Of a stretch of DNA of 64,000 nt, positions 53,563-61,016 are shown one piece after another. Positions within the stretch are counted from its first letter, which is position 1. Every line of letters begins with the position of its first letter. This stretch comes from DASQUK01 sp963756425 (GTDB lineage Bacteria; Actinomycetota; Acidimicrobiia; Acidimicrobiales; VFJN01): the NCBI GenBank assembly GCA_963756425.1, contig CAVWNW010000015.1, positions 62,001-126,000 of the forward strand, in the 5' to 3' direction. Position numbers and translations under genes: made by a program. The notes under the pieces are model-generated. The model was not told the DNA's origin. It made no database searches and was given only the letters and a program-made list of their open reading frames with translations.

Positions 53563-53624
53563 CGACGGGGCCCCGGTGCCCGGTCGGCGAACAGGCCAAC
53601 CCCTCGAGCCGACAGGAGACCACC

Positions 53625-54572
53625 GTGAGACCCATCCCCAAGTTCCCCGCCGTCGCCGTCGCCGCCATGCTGGCCCTCGCCGTCGCGTGCGGTGACGACG
53701 ACACCTCGGTCCCGCAGTCCGGCCAGGCGAACGCCGACGCCGAGGGCGGAACCGACGCGTCGTTTCCGGCCGAAGTTGATGCGGCCAACGGGACGGTGAC
53801 GATCGACGCCGAGCCGGAGCGGATCGTGTCGCTGTCGCCCACGGCCACCGAGATGCTCTACGCGATCGGCGCCGGCGACCAGGTCGTGGCCGTGGACGAC
53901 TTCTCCAACTACCCCGAGGGGACGCCGATGACCGACCTGTCGGGCTTCGAGCCCAACGTCGAGGCGATCACCACGTACGAGCCCGACCTGGTCGTGCTGT
54001 CGTTCGACGCCAACGATGTCGTGGCCGGCCTCGAACGCGTCGACATCCCCGTCCTCGAGTACCCGGCGGCCACGTCGTTGGACGAGAGCTACGACCAGAT
54101 CACTCAGCTCGGCACCGCCACCGGCCACTCCGGCGGGGCCACTGACGTCGTCGAGGACATGCGGGCCGACATCGACGACCTGGCCGACCAGGCCGCCGAG
54201 CACGACGGGCCGCTGACCTACTACCACGAGCTGGACGACCAGCTGCACACCGCCACGTCCGGGACGTTCATCGGCCAGGTCTACGCACTGGCGGGCCTGG
54301 AGAACGTGGCCGACCCGGCCGACGACGGCACCGGATACCCGCAGGTGTCGGCCGAGCTGCTGCTCGAGGGCGACCCGGACATGATCTTCCTCGCCGACGA
54401 GGCCGCGGGCGTCGACGCCGACGCCGTCGCCGCTCGTCCCGGCTGGGGCGACGTGAGCGCCGTGCGCAACGGCGACATCGTCGAGCTCGACCCGGACATC
54501 ACGTCGCGCTGGGGGCCTCGGGTGGTCGACTTCCTGCGCACGGTCGTCAAGGCCACGTCCGAGGTCGGATAG
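53625..54572 (+). CDS. btuF: Cobalamin-binding lipoprotein BtuF-like
   Basis: A 315-aa substrate-binding protein from the GTG at 53625, with AGGAG upstream. The lipobox is MLALAVACGDDD. The domain shows ERIVSLSPTATEMLYAIGAG, VVAVDDFSNYPEGTPMTDLS and YEPDLVVLSFDAND, typical of the PBP2 class III fold of vitamin B12 and siderophore receptors. It captures corrinoids outside the membrane for BtuCD. The riboswitch upstream supports B12 rather than iron. It is the first gene of the operon. Confidence 0.88.
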   Translation: MRPIPKFPAVAVAAMLALAVACGDDDTSVPQSGQANADAEGGTDASFPAEVDAANGTVTIDAEPERIVSLSPTATEMLYAIGAGDQVVAVDDFSNYPEGTPMTDLSGFEPNVEAITTYEPDLVVLSFDANDVVAGLERVDIPVLEYPAATSLDESYDQITQLGTATGHSGGATDVVEDMRADIDDLADQAAEHDGPLTYYHELDDQLHTATSGTFIGQVYALAGLENVADPADDGTGYPQVSAELLLEGDPDMIFLADEAAGVDADAVAARPGWGDVSAVRNGDIVELDPDITSRWGPRVVDFLRTVVKATSEVG

Positions 54573-54592
54573 GACAGGCGCCTCCCCCGGCC

Positions 54593-55690
54593 ATGGCGAC
54601 CACGGAGCTGAAACGGCCTGGGCGCCCGGGCGCAACCGAGGCCCGGACGGTGGGAGCGCGGCACGCGCCCCGGGTTCGGCGCACGTGGTTGGCCTGCCTC
54701 GCCCTGCTCGCCGTGGCATTCGTGGCCGGGGTCAGCATCGGCCCCGCGGGCATGCCGGTCGGACGGGTCGGGCTCGAACTGCTCGACAGGCTGCCGCTGG
54801 TCAGCGTCGACTCGGGCCTCGACGGCCGTCAGGCCGCCATCCTGTGGGACATCCGCCTGCCCCGCGTGGTGCTCGCCCTGCTGGTGGGTGCCACCCTCAG
54901 CGTGGCCGGCGGCTCCTACCAGGGTGTCTTTCGCAACCCGTTGGCCGACCCCTATCTCCTCGGGGCGGCCGCGGGCGCGGGCCTCGGTGCCACGCTCGTG
55001 CTCACCAACGGCGTGCAGGGAGGCTGGGGTCCGTTCGACGTGTTGCCCGCGGCAGCGTTCGTGGGCGCGCTGCTCGCGGTCGGCCTCACCTACCTCGTCG
55101 GCCGCGCCGCCGGGCGCGGGGTCGCCGGCACGACGACGTCGCTCATCCTGGCCGGCGTGGCCATGGCCAGCCTCTTCACGGCGGTACAGACCTACTTCCA
55201 GCAGCGCTCCGACGACACCGTGCGCGAGGTGTACGCCTGGATCCTCGGCGGCCTGTCCACGGCCGGTTGGTCCGAGGTCCGCCTGATCCTGCCGTGGACC
55301 GCGCTGGCCGCGGCCGGCGTGCTGCTGTACCGGCGGCCCCTCGACGTCCTGGCGGTCGGTGACGAGGAGGCAACCAACGTCGGGCTCCACGTGGACCGCA
55401 CCCGGCTCGTCGTGGTGCTGGCGGCGTCGTTGGGGACCGCGGCCGCCGTGGCCGTGAGCGGGCTGATCGGCTTCGTCGGCATCATCGTCCCGCACGCGAT
55501 CCGCCTGGTCGCCGGGCACAGCTACCGGGTGATCCTGCCGCTGACGCTGGTCGCGGGTGGGGCGTTCATGGTCCTGGCGGACCTCGTGGCCCGCACCGCT
55601 CTCAGCCCGGCCGAGGTGCCCATCGGGGTCATCACCGCGTTCGTCGGGGCGCCGTTCTTCCTGGCCCTCCTGGGCCGGAGGGGCGCATGA
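54593..55690 (+). CDS. btuC: Cobalamin ABC transporter permease BtuC-like
   Basis: A 365-aa FecCD/BtuC permease with about ten helices. RLPRVVLALLVGATLSVAGG and YQGVFRNPLADPYLLGAAAG are the family signature, and GFVGIIVPHAIRLVAGHSYR the segment after the ATPase-contacting coupling loop. It forms the membrane channel for B12. The start follows btuF by 20 nt and its stop overlaps the btuD start (ATGA). Confidence 0.92.
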   Translation: MATTELKRPGRPGATEARTVGARHAPRVRRTWLACLALLAVAFVAGVSIGPAGMPVGRVGLELLDRLPLVSVDSGLDGRQAAILWDIRLPRVVLALLVGATLSVAGGSYQGVFRNPLADPYLLGAAAGAGLGATLVLTNGVQGGWGPFDVLPAAAFVGALLAVGLTYLVGRAAGRGVAGTTTSLILAGVAMASLFTAVQTYFQQRSDDTVREVYAWILGGLSTAGWSEVRLILPWTALAAAGVLLYRRPLDVLAVGDEEATNVGLHVDRTRLVVVLAASLGTAAAVAVSGLIGFVGIIVPHAIRLVAGHSYRVILPLTLVAGGAFMVLADLVARTALSPAEVPIGVITAFVGAPFFLALLGRRGA

Positions 55691-56496
55691 GCATCGCGGA
55701 GCGGCCCGCCGCTGCGAACGCTGCCGGATCGGTGCAGGTGCGCGCCGTCAGCGTGGACCACGGCGACCGGACCGTGCTGCACCCGATCGATCTCGACGTC
55801 GCCGCAGGATCGTGGCTCGGCATCGTCGGGCCCAACGGCGCCGGGAAGTCCACGCTGCTGCGCGCCCTGGCCGGGACCGTCGCCCACTCGGGCAGGGTCA
55901 CGCTCGGCGACCAGGCGACCGACGGCCTGGGTCCGCGCGAGCGGGCGCGCCTGCTGGCCGTCGCTCCCCAGCAGCCGACCATCCCATCCGGCGCCTCGGT
56001 CGCCGACTACGTGCTCCTCGGACGCACTGCGCACATTCCCTTCCTCGGCCGTGAGGGTGCGCGCGACTTCGCCGTGCTCGCCGAAGTGTTGGAGCTCCTC
56101 GACCTCGCGGATCTGGCCGACCGCGAGGTGGTGACGCTGTCGGGCGGCGAACGCCAACGGGCGGTGATCGCCCGGGCGCTGGCCCAGGAGGCGCCCCTGC
56201 TCCTGCTCGACGAGCCCACCACCGCCCTCGACATCGGCCACCAACAGCTGGTCCTGGCGCTCGTCGACGAGCTGCGACGCCGGCGGGGCCTGACCGTGGT
56301 GTCGGCCATGCACGACCTCACGCTGGCCGCCCAGCACGCGGACGGGTTCGTGCTGTTGCACGAGGGACGGGTGGTGGCCCGGGGCAGCGCACGCGAGGTG
56401 TTCACACCTGCGCTCGTCGAGCGGGTGTTCGATGCCACCGTGTCGGTGATCGACGACGGCGGTGATCTGGTGATCGTGCCCCGGCGGCACCGGTAG
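55687..56496 (+). CDS. btuD: Cobalamin ABC transporter ATPase BtuD-like
   Basis: A 269-aa ABC ATPase. The Walker A is GIVGPNGAGKSTLLRAL, the Q-loop is in VAPQQPTIPSGASV, the signature is VTLSGGERQRAVIARALAQE, the Walker B is LLLLDEPTTALD and the H-loop is in VVSAMHDLTLAA. It powers the BtuC channel. Start coupling to btuC by ATGA overlap. It ends 11 nt before the convergent MerR gene. Confidence 0.93.
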   Translation: MSIAERPAAANAAGSVQVRAVSVDHGDRTVLHPIDLDVAAGSWLGIVGPNGAGKSTLLRALAGTVAHSGRVTLGDQATDGLGPRERARLLAVAPQQPTIPSGASVADYVLLGRTAHIPFLGREGARDFAVLAEVLELLDLADLADREVVTLSGGERQRAVIARALAQEAPLLLLDEPTTALDIGHQQLVLALVDELRRRRGLTVVSAMHDLTLAAQHADGFVLLHEGRVVARGSAREVFTPALVERVFDATVSVIDDGGDLVIVPRRHR

Positions 56497-56507
56497 GCGT
56501 ACCCGGG

Positions 56508-57302
56508 CTATTGCTTGGGGAGCTCCTCGGACTGGCGCGCCCGGCCTGGCGGCGAGGTCAGCGACCGGGCCAGGGCCTCCCGCTCGGCGGGGGTGCCCTC
56601 CGCTTCGATCTCGGCCTGCGCAGCGTCGAGCACCGACCGCTCCACCCGGTACGCGACCAGCTGGCCGACGATGGCCGCGAGCGCCCGCAGCGACGCGGCC
56701 ACGCGGGCCGCCTGGTCCGGAGCATCGCGTCGCTTGCTGCGGAGTCGCGTCCCCACGAGCTGCGCCCAGGCGTTCACCACGTCGCGGCCGAGCGCGTCCG
56801 ACGTGACCAGCTGCTGGCGGGCGATGCGCATCAGGTCGTCGAGCGACAGGCCGACGCCCAGCAGCGTGAGCACGTGACGGACGAACCGGACGTCAGCATC
56901 GCTGTAGCGGTCGCCCTCAGCCATGTGGTGCGGCCGCAGCAGCCCCGACGCCTCGAGAGCGCGCAGCAGCTCGACGGGCACGCGACTCCGCTCGGCCACC
57001 TCCCCCAGCCGCAGCACCTCGTGCTCCTCGATGTGCGGGAACCCGGGTTCGGCGGCATCGCCCACGACCTCCTCGATCATGCGCAGCGAGTAGCCGCGCT
57101 CCTTGAGGTTGCGGATGTGGCGGAGCCGTTCGAGGTGGTGCGGCCCGTACCAGGCCACCCGGCCCTCGTGCCGGGGCGGCGGCAGTAGGCCTCGGGACTG
57201 GTAGGAGCGCAGGAGCTGCACGCTGATGCCCACCTCGGCTGCCAGATCGGCCGCTCGGTAGCGGTGCGGCGCCGATCCGTCACCACGAGTCTGCTCCGGC
57301 AT
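56508..57302 (-). CDS. MerR-family regulator with two MerR-type DNA-binding domains
   Basis: A 264-aa protein. Residues 13-80 form a first MerR winged helix (YRAADLAAEVGISVQLLRSY, GRVAWYGPHHLERLRHIRNL). Residues 95-165 form a second one (VLRLGEVAERSRVPVELLRA, GDRYSDADVRFVRHVLTLLG). The C-terminal 90 residues are helical with no metal-binding Cys. The typical arrangement is a single domain. It is divergent from the fatty-acid operon, so it is the natural candidate for its regulator and probably also represses itself. The two domains could read two half-sites within one monomer. Confidence 0.82.
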   Translation of the reverse strand: MPEQTRGDGSAPHRYRAADLAAEVGISVQLLRSYQSRGLLPPPRHEGRVAWYGPHHLERLRHIRNLKERGYSLRMIEEVVGDAAEPGFPHIEEHEVLRLGEVAERSRVPVELLRALEASGLLRPHHMAEGDRYSDADVRFVRHVLTLLGVGLSLDDLMRIARQQLVTSDALGRDVVNAWAQLVGTRLRSKRRDAPDQAARVAASLRALAAIVGQLVAYRVERSVLDAAQAEIEAEGTPAEREALARSLTSPPGRARQSEELPKQ

Positions 57303-57444
57303 GGCTCGGGCGATCCCTTCGTCCAGTTCGCTTGCAAATTCCTAGAAGAATTCCATACGACCATGTAACGATCCGCGCGTGGGGCGGTCGGACCCCGGAC
57401 ACCCTTCCCGCCGCCGACTGTCGTTCGCTGGAGGTCCCCCGCTT
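57303..57444. promoter_or_regulatory. Divergent promoter region between the MerR gene and fabD
   Basis: This 142-bp spacer has an AT-rich core at 57331-57368, unusual for the area. It holds TTGCAA at 57333-57338 and the imperfect repeat TTCCTAGAAGAATTCC, in which TTC-CTA-GAA and GAATTC are palindromic, matching a MerR-type operator in size (about 57334-57356). A -10 for fabD may be TACGAC at 57356-57361. The assignments are tentative. Confidence 0.4.
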
Positions 57445-58380
57445 GTGCCCTACGCCGTGATCTTTCCCGGCCAAGGCGCCGCCGCGCCAGGCGTGGGGCG
57501 CGCCTGGGTCGACGACCAGGCGTGGGAGCTCGTGGGTCAGGCCGAGGCGGTGCTCGATCGCCCGGTGGCGCGGTTGCTCCTCGAGGCGGACGCCGCCGAG
57601 CTGGCGGCGACCGGTGCGAGCCAGTTGGCTGTGCTCCTGGCGTCGCTCGTGGCCTGGGACGCGTTGGCGCCCCGGCTCGACGAGGCACCCGTCGCCTTCG
57701 CCGGTCACTCGCTCGGCCAGATCACTGCGCTGCTGGCCGCCGGCGCGGTCGACAGGAGCGACGGGTTCCGCCTGGCAGCAAAGCGCGCCGACCTGTCGCA
57801 GGCCTCGGCCGATGCCCGACCAGGGCGCATGGCGGCGCTCGTCGGAACCGAACTCGATGTTGCGGCACGGGTCTGTGAGGGCAGTAGCGACGTGTGGATC
57901 GCCAACGACAACGCCCCGGGCCAGGTCGTGATCGCCGGGACCCCGGAGGGCCTCGCCGAGGCCGCCGAACGGGCGAGGCAGCTCGGCGTGCGCCGGGTGA
58001 TGGCCCTCGACGTCGGACACGCCTTCCATACCCCGCTCCTGGCGGACGCCGCCGCCGGCCTGAGGCCGGTCCTCGAGGGCACCAACTTCCGAGAGGGCAC
58101 CGCGCCGATCGTCGCCAACACCGACGCCCTCGGGCACACCGACCCTCTCTGCTGGGCCGACCAGCTCACCAGGCACCTCGTAGAGCCCGTGCGCTGGCGG
58201 GAGTCGCAGCGCACGCTGGCGGCGTCCGGCGCGACGACCTTCATCGAGGTCGGGCCCGGGCGGGTGCTCGCCGGCCTGGCCAAACGCACGGTTCCCGACG
58301 TGGCCGTCCTCAACGTGACCACGCCCGACGATCTGTCCAACCTCGTAGCCGCCAACACCCTCGCCGGAGCCACCCGATGA
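57445..58380 (+). CDS. fabD: Malonyl-CoA:ACP transacylase FabD
   Basis: A 311-aa acyltransferase from the GTG at 57445 with GGAGG upstream. It starts YAVIFPGQGAAAPGVG, has the nucleophile Ser89 in AFAGHSLGQITALLAAG, the Arg region AAKRADLSQASADA, and a His near 195 in DVGHAFHTPLL. It loads malonate onto ACP for chain extension. It is the first gene of the FAS operon and its stop overlaps the next gene's ATG. Confidence 0.93.
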   Translation: MPYAVIFPGQGAAAPGVGRAWVDDQAWELVGQAEAVLDRPVARLLLEADAAELAATGASQLAVLLASLVAWDALAPRLDEAPVAFAGHSLGQITALLAAGAVDRSDGFRLAAKRADLSQASADARPGRMAALVGTELDVAARVCEGSSDVWIANDNAPGQVVIAGTPEGLAEAAERARQLGVRRVMALDVGHAFHTPLLADAAAGLRPVLEGTNFREGTAPIVANTDALGHTDPLCWADQLTRHLVEPVRWRESQRTLAASGATTFIEVGPGRVLAGLAKRTVPDVAVLNVTTPDDLSNLVAANTLAGATR

Positions 58381-58685
58381 CCGCACTCGACGACCCGCTC
58401 ACCGCTCTCACGTCCTACGACGAGCCGATCGCCGAGGATTTGAACGTCCCGGAGCGCCTGATCGCCGCGCCGGCCGCCGGTGTGTTCCGGGCGGCAGCGC
58501 CCGAGGTCGTGACCGCCGAGGGCGAGATCGTCTACAGCGGGCAGCAGATGGGCACGATCGAGGTCACCAACGGGACCGTCCCGGTGACGAGCCCGCACAC
58601 CGGGTTCCTGATGGGCATGTTGGCCCTCCCGGGAGAACGGGTCCGCGCCGACCAGCCCTTGGCGTGGGTGCGAGTCGTGGGATGA
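58377..58685 (+). CDS. Lysine-free biotinyl/lipoyl-domain-like protein
   Basis: A 102-aa protein. The C-terminal 70 residues follow the biotinyl/lipoyl hammerhead pattern: LIAAPAAGVFRAAAPEVVTA, VYSGQQMGTIEVTNGTVPVT, SPHTGFLMGMLALPGERVRA, QPLAWVRV. Yet the usual modified Lys of the M-K-M hairpin is absent; I find no lysine anywhere. It therefore cannot carry biotin or lipoate through lysine. Coupling to fabD (ATGA) and placement in the FAS operon suggest a structural role with the carboxyltransferase downstream, or a vestigial BCCP. Its stop overlaps the start of a 53-aa mini-ORF. Confidence 0.72.
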   Translation: MTALDDPLTALTSYDEPIAEDLNVPERLIAAPAAGVFRAAAPEVVTAEGEIVYSGQQMGTIEVTNGTVPVTSPHTGFLMGMLALPGERVRADQPLAWVRVVG

Positions 58686-58843
58686 GCACCACCGAGACTC
58701 CTCGGGGGCTGCGCCCCGGCGCCCCATCGTCGCTCGGCTCGCTGGCTGGTCGACCCAACTACCCGCCCGTCTCGCGGCGACGGGGCGAGCGGGCTCCAGT
58801 TGGGTCGATCGCGCGGTCGACCGGTCATGAGCTGCGCTCATGA
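58682..58843 (+). CDS. 53-aa linker ORF between the BCCP-like gene and fabH
   Basis: The ATG at 58682 overlaps the upstream stop (ATGA) and its TGA overlaps the fabH ATG at 58840. It begins MSTTETPRGLRPGAPSSLGS, has a unique middle part (NYPPVSRRRGERAPVG) and ends IARSTGHELRS. PRGLRP, APSS, GSLA, ARSTG and ELRS are shared with the leader ORFs before ppx/gppA at 26.1-26.3 kb. No further similarity is recognised. As there, the ORF fills the whole spacer, so ribosomes finishing the upstream gene could reach fabH by re-initiation twice. Confidence 0.6.
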   Translation: MSTTETPRGLRPGAPSSLGSLAGRPNYPPVSRRRGERAPVGSIARSTGHELRS

Positions 58844-59931
58844 CCGCACCTGCCATCGACGACCTCACCCAGGACCGGGGATCCCTCCCCGTGGCCGGCA
58901 CGGGAGCGACAGGCGTGGCAGTGGCGGGGTGGGGCTGTGCCCTGCCCGCGCGCCGGGTCACCAACGACGACCTCGCCCAGTCCCTCGACACCAGTGACGC
59001 GTGGATCGCCGAGCGCACCGGCATCCGCGAGCGCCGCGTGTCCGGCGACGGCGAGTCCACGGGGCCGCTGGCCGTGGCGGCCAGCCGGGTCGCGCTCGAC
59101 CGGGCCGGCCTCGCCGCCGCCGACGTCGACGTCATCGTCGTCGCCACCAGCACCCCCGAGCGGCTGATCCCCTCCACCGCCGCCATCGTGGCGGCGGAGC
59201 TCGGAATCACCGCCGGGGCCTTCGACCTCAACGCCGCCTGCGCCGGGTTCGTCTACGGCCTCACCACCGCAGCCGTGCTGATCGGTCAGGGGCTGGCCCA
59301 CACCGCCCTGGTGGTAGGTGCGGACACCCTCACCCGCTTCACGGACCCCGACGATCGGGCGACCGCCGTGCTGTTCGGCGACGCGGCCGCGGCGTTGGTT
59401 CTGGCCGGCACCGGGTCGAGCGCCCCCACCCACCCCCGCCCGCTCGAGCCCGCGGCGCCGGGGCTGGTCTCCTGCGATCTCGTGGGTGACCCGGGGGGCA
59501 TCGACCTGCTGGTGGTGCCCGCCGGGGGGAGTGCCCGGCCGGCCAGCGCCGAGACGGTGGCGGCCCGGGAGCACTACCTGCAGATGGACGGACGAGAGGT
59601 CTTCCGCCGGGCGGTACGCGCCGTGGCGACCTCGGTCGACCGGACGCTGGCCCGTGGCCACTGCACCGCCGACGACGTGACGTGGTTCGTCCCCCACCAG
59701 GCGAACGCCCGCATCGTCGACGCCGTCCTCCCCCGCATCGGCGTCCCCCCGGAGCGGACCGTGAGCAACGTCGACCGCTTCGGCAACACCTCGGCGGCCT
59801 CGATCCCGCTGGCGCTGGCGGAGGAGGCCGACGCTGGCCGCCTCGGCGACGGCGACCTCGTGCTCGCCTGCGGCTTCGGCGCCGGGCTCACCGTCGGGAC
59901 GGTGCTGTGGCGCTGGGGGACGCCCGGATGA
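58840..59931 (+). CDS. fabH: Beta-ketoacyl-ACP synthase III FabH
   Basis: A 363-aa initiating ketosynthase. After a 25-residue N-terminal extension comes VAVAGWGCALPARRVTNDDL. DAWIAERTGIRERRV is the CoA-binding loop. The catalytic Cys134 lies in DLNAACAGFVYGLTT, His in WFVPHQANARIVDA, and Asn in FGNTSAASIPLAL, so the triad is complete. It condenses acyl-CoA with malonyl-ACP to begin fatty-acid synthesis. The start overlaps the mini-ORF stop and the end overlaps the fabG start. Confidence 0.95.
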   Translation: MTAPAIDDLTQDRGSLPVAGTGATGVAVAGWGCALPARRVTNDDLAQSLDTSDAWIAERTGIRERRVSGDGESTGPLAVAASRVALDRAGLAAADVDVIVVATSTPERLIPSTAAIVAAELGITAGAFDLNAACAGFVYGLTTAAVLIGQGLAHTALVVGADTLTRFTDPDDRATAVLFGDAAAALVLAGTGSSAPTHPRPLEPAAPGLVSCDLVGDPGGIDLLVVPAGGSARPASAETVAAREHYLQMDGREVFRRAVRAVATSVDRTLARGHCTADDVTWFVPHQANARIVDAVLPRIGVPPERTVSNVDRFGNTSAASIPLALAEEADAGRLGDGDLVLACGFGAGLTVGTVLWRWGTPG

Positions 59932-60683
59932 CGGAGCGGGTCACGCCCCGGATCGCCCTCGTGACGGGCGGATCCGGCGGCATCGGTGCCGCATGTGCCA
60001 GCGCCCTGGCGGCCGCCGGCCACCGGGTAGCGGTCGGGTACGGCACGTCCGCCGGCGCCGCCGACAAGGTCGTCGACGCCATCGAGCGGGCCGGAGGCAC
60101 GGCCATGGCGGTCCACGCCGACGTGACCGACGCCGGCGCGGTCGACGGCGCCTTCGCGGCCGTCGAGTCGGCATGGGGCCCGGCGGAGCTGGTAGTCAAC
60201 GCCGCCGGCGCCAACCGGGACAAGCTGACCGTCCAGTTGGGCGACGACGACTGGCGCCACACGCTCGACACCGACCTCAGCGGACCGTTCCATGTCGTGC
60301 GCAGGGCGCTGCGGCCCATGATCCGGGCCCGCTACGGCCGCATCGTCAACGTGTCGTCGATCGTGGCCGCGACCGGGTCGCCCGGCCAGGCCAACTACGC
60401 CGCAGCGAAGGCCGGCCTGGTGGGGCTGTCGCGGTCGGTCGCCCGCGAGGTTGCCTCCCGCGGCATCACCGTCAACGTCGTCGAGCCCGGGCCGGTCACC
60501 ACACCGATGACCGACGCGCTCCCCGAGCCGCGCCGCCAAGCCTTGGCGGATGCGACCGCCATGGGCCGATTCGGCACCCCCGGCGAGGTCGCCGCCGTGG
60601 TCGCATTCCTGTGCTCCGATGCCGCCTCGTACGTCACCGGTGCCGTCCTGCCCGTCGACGGCGGCCTCGGCATGGGACGCTGA
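59928..60683 (+). CDS. fabG: 3-oxoacyl-ACP reductase FabG
   Basis: A 251-aa short-chain dehydrogenase: IALVTGGSGGIGAACASALA (NADPH loop), NAAGANRDKLTVQL (NxAG), the catalytic Ser in VNVSSIVAATGSPGQANYAA followed by the Tyr and AKAGL Lys, and GPVTTPMTDAL. It reduces 3-oxoacyl-ACP in each elongation cycle. ATGA overlap with fabH; 81 nt to acpP. Confidence 0.94.
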   Translation: MTERVTPRIALVTGGSGGIGAACASALAAAGHRVAVGYGTSAGAADKVVDAIERAGGTAMAVHADVTDAGAVDGAFAAVESAWGPAELVVNAAGANRDKLTVQLGDDDWRHTLDTDLSGPFHVVRRALRPMIRARYGRIVNVSSIVAATGSPGQANYAAAKAGLVGLSRSVAREVASRGITVNVVEPGPVTTPMTDALPEPRRQALADATAMGRFGTPGEVAAVVAFLCSDAASYVTGAVLPVDGGLGMGR

Positions 60684-60764
60684 CACAATCCCGGACCAAC
60701 CCGTGACACCAACCCCCCTGATCCAGATCCTCCCCGATCCCACCCACGAAAGGACCCCACCATC

Positions 60765-61016
60765 ATGGACCGTTCCGCCGCCTTCGACGCCCTCCGCACG
60801 GCCGCCGTCGACGTGCTGTCGGTGGAGCCCGACCAGGTGACCGAGCAGGCGTCGTTCGCAGACGACCTCGACGCCGACAGCCTCGACTTGGTCGAGCTGG
60901 TCATGCAGCTCGAGGACAGCCTCGACGTCACCATCCCCGAGGACGACCTCGCCGACGTTCGCACCGTCGGCGACGCCCTCGACCTGATCCTGGCGGCCAG
61001 CGCCGCCAAGGCGTGA
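60765..61016 (+). CDS. acpP: Acyl carrier protein
   Basis: An 83-aa acidic helical protein. The phosphopantetheine-carrying Ser39 lies in DDLDADSLDLVELVMQLED, the canonical DSL motif. AAAGGA precedes the ATG. It carries the growing acyl chain between FabD, FabH, FabG and FabF, all encoded here. Its stop overlaps the fabF GTG. Confidence 0.96.
   Translation: MDRSAAFDALRTAAVDVLSVEPDQVTEQASFADDLDADSLDLVELVMQLEDSLDVTIPEDDLADVRTVGDALDLILAASAAKA

Noticed and set aside
53235..54719. 494-aa minus-strand ORF
   Set aside because: Covers the riboswitch and the complement of btuF; rejected as a shadow.
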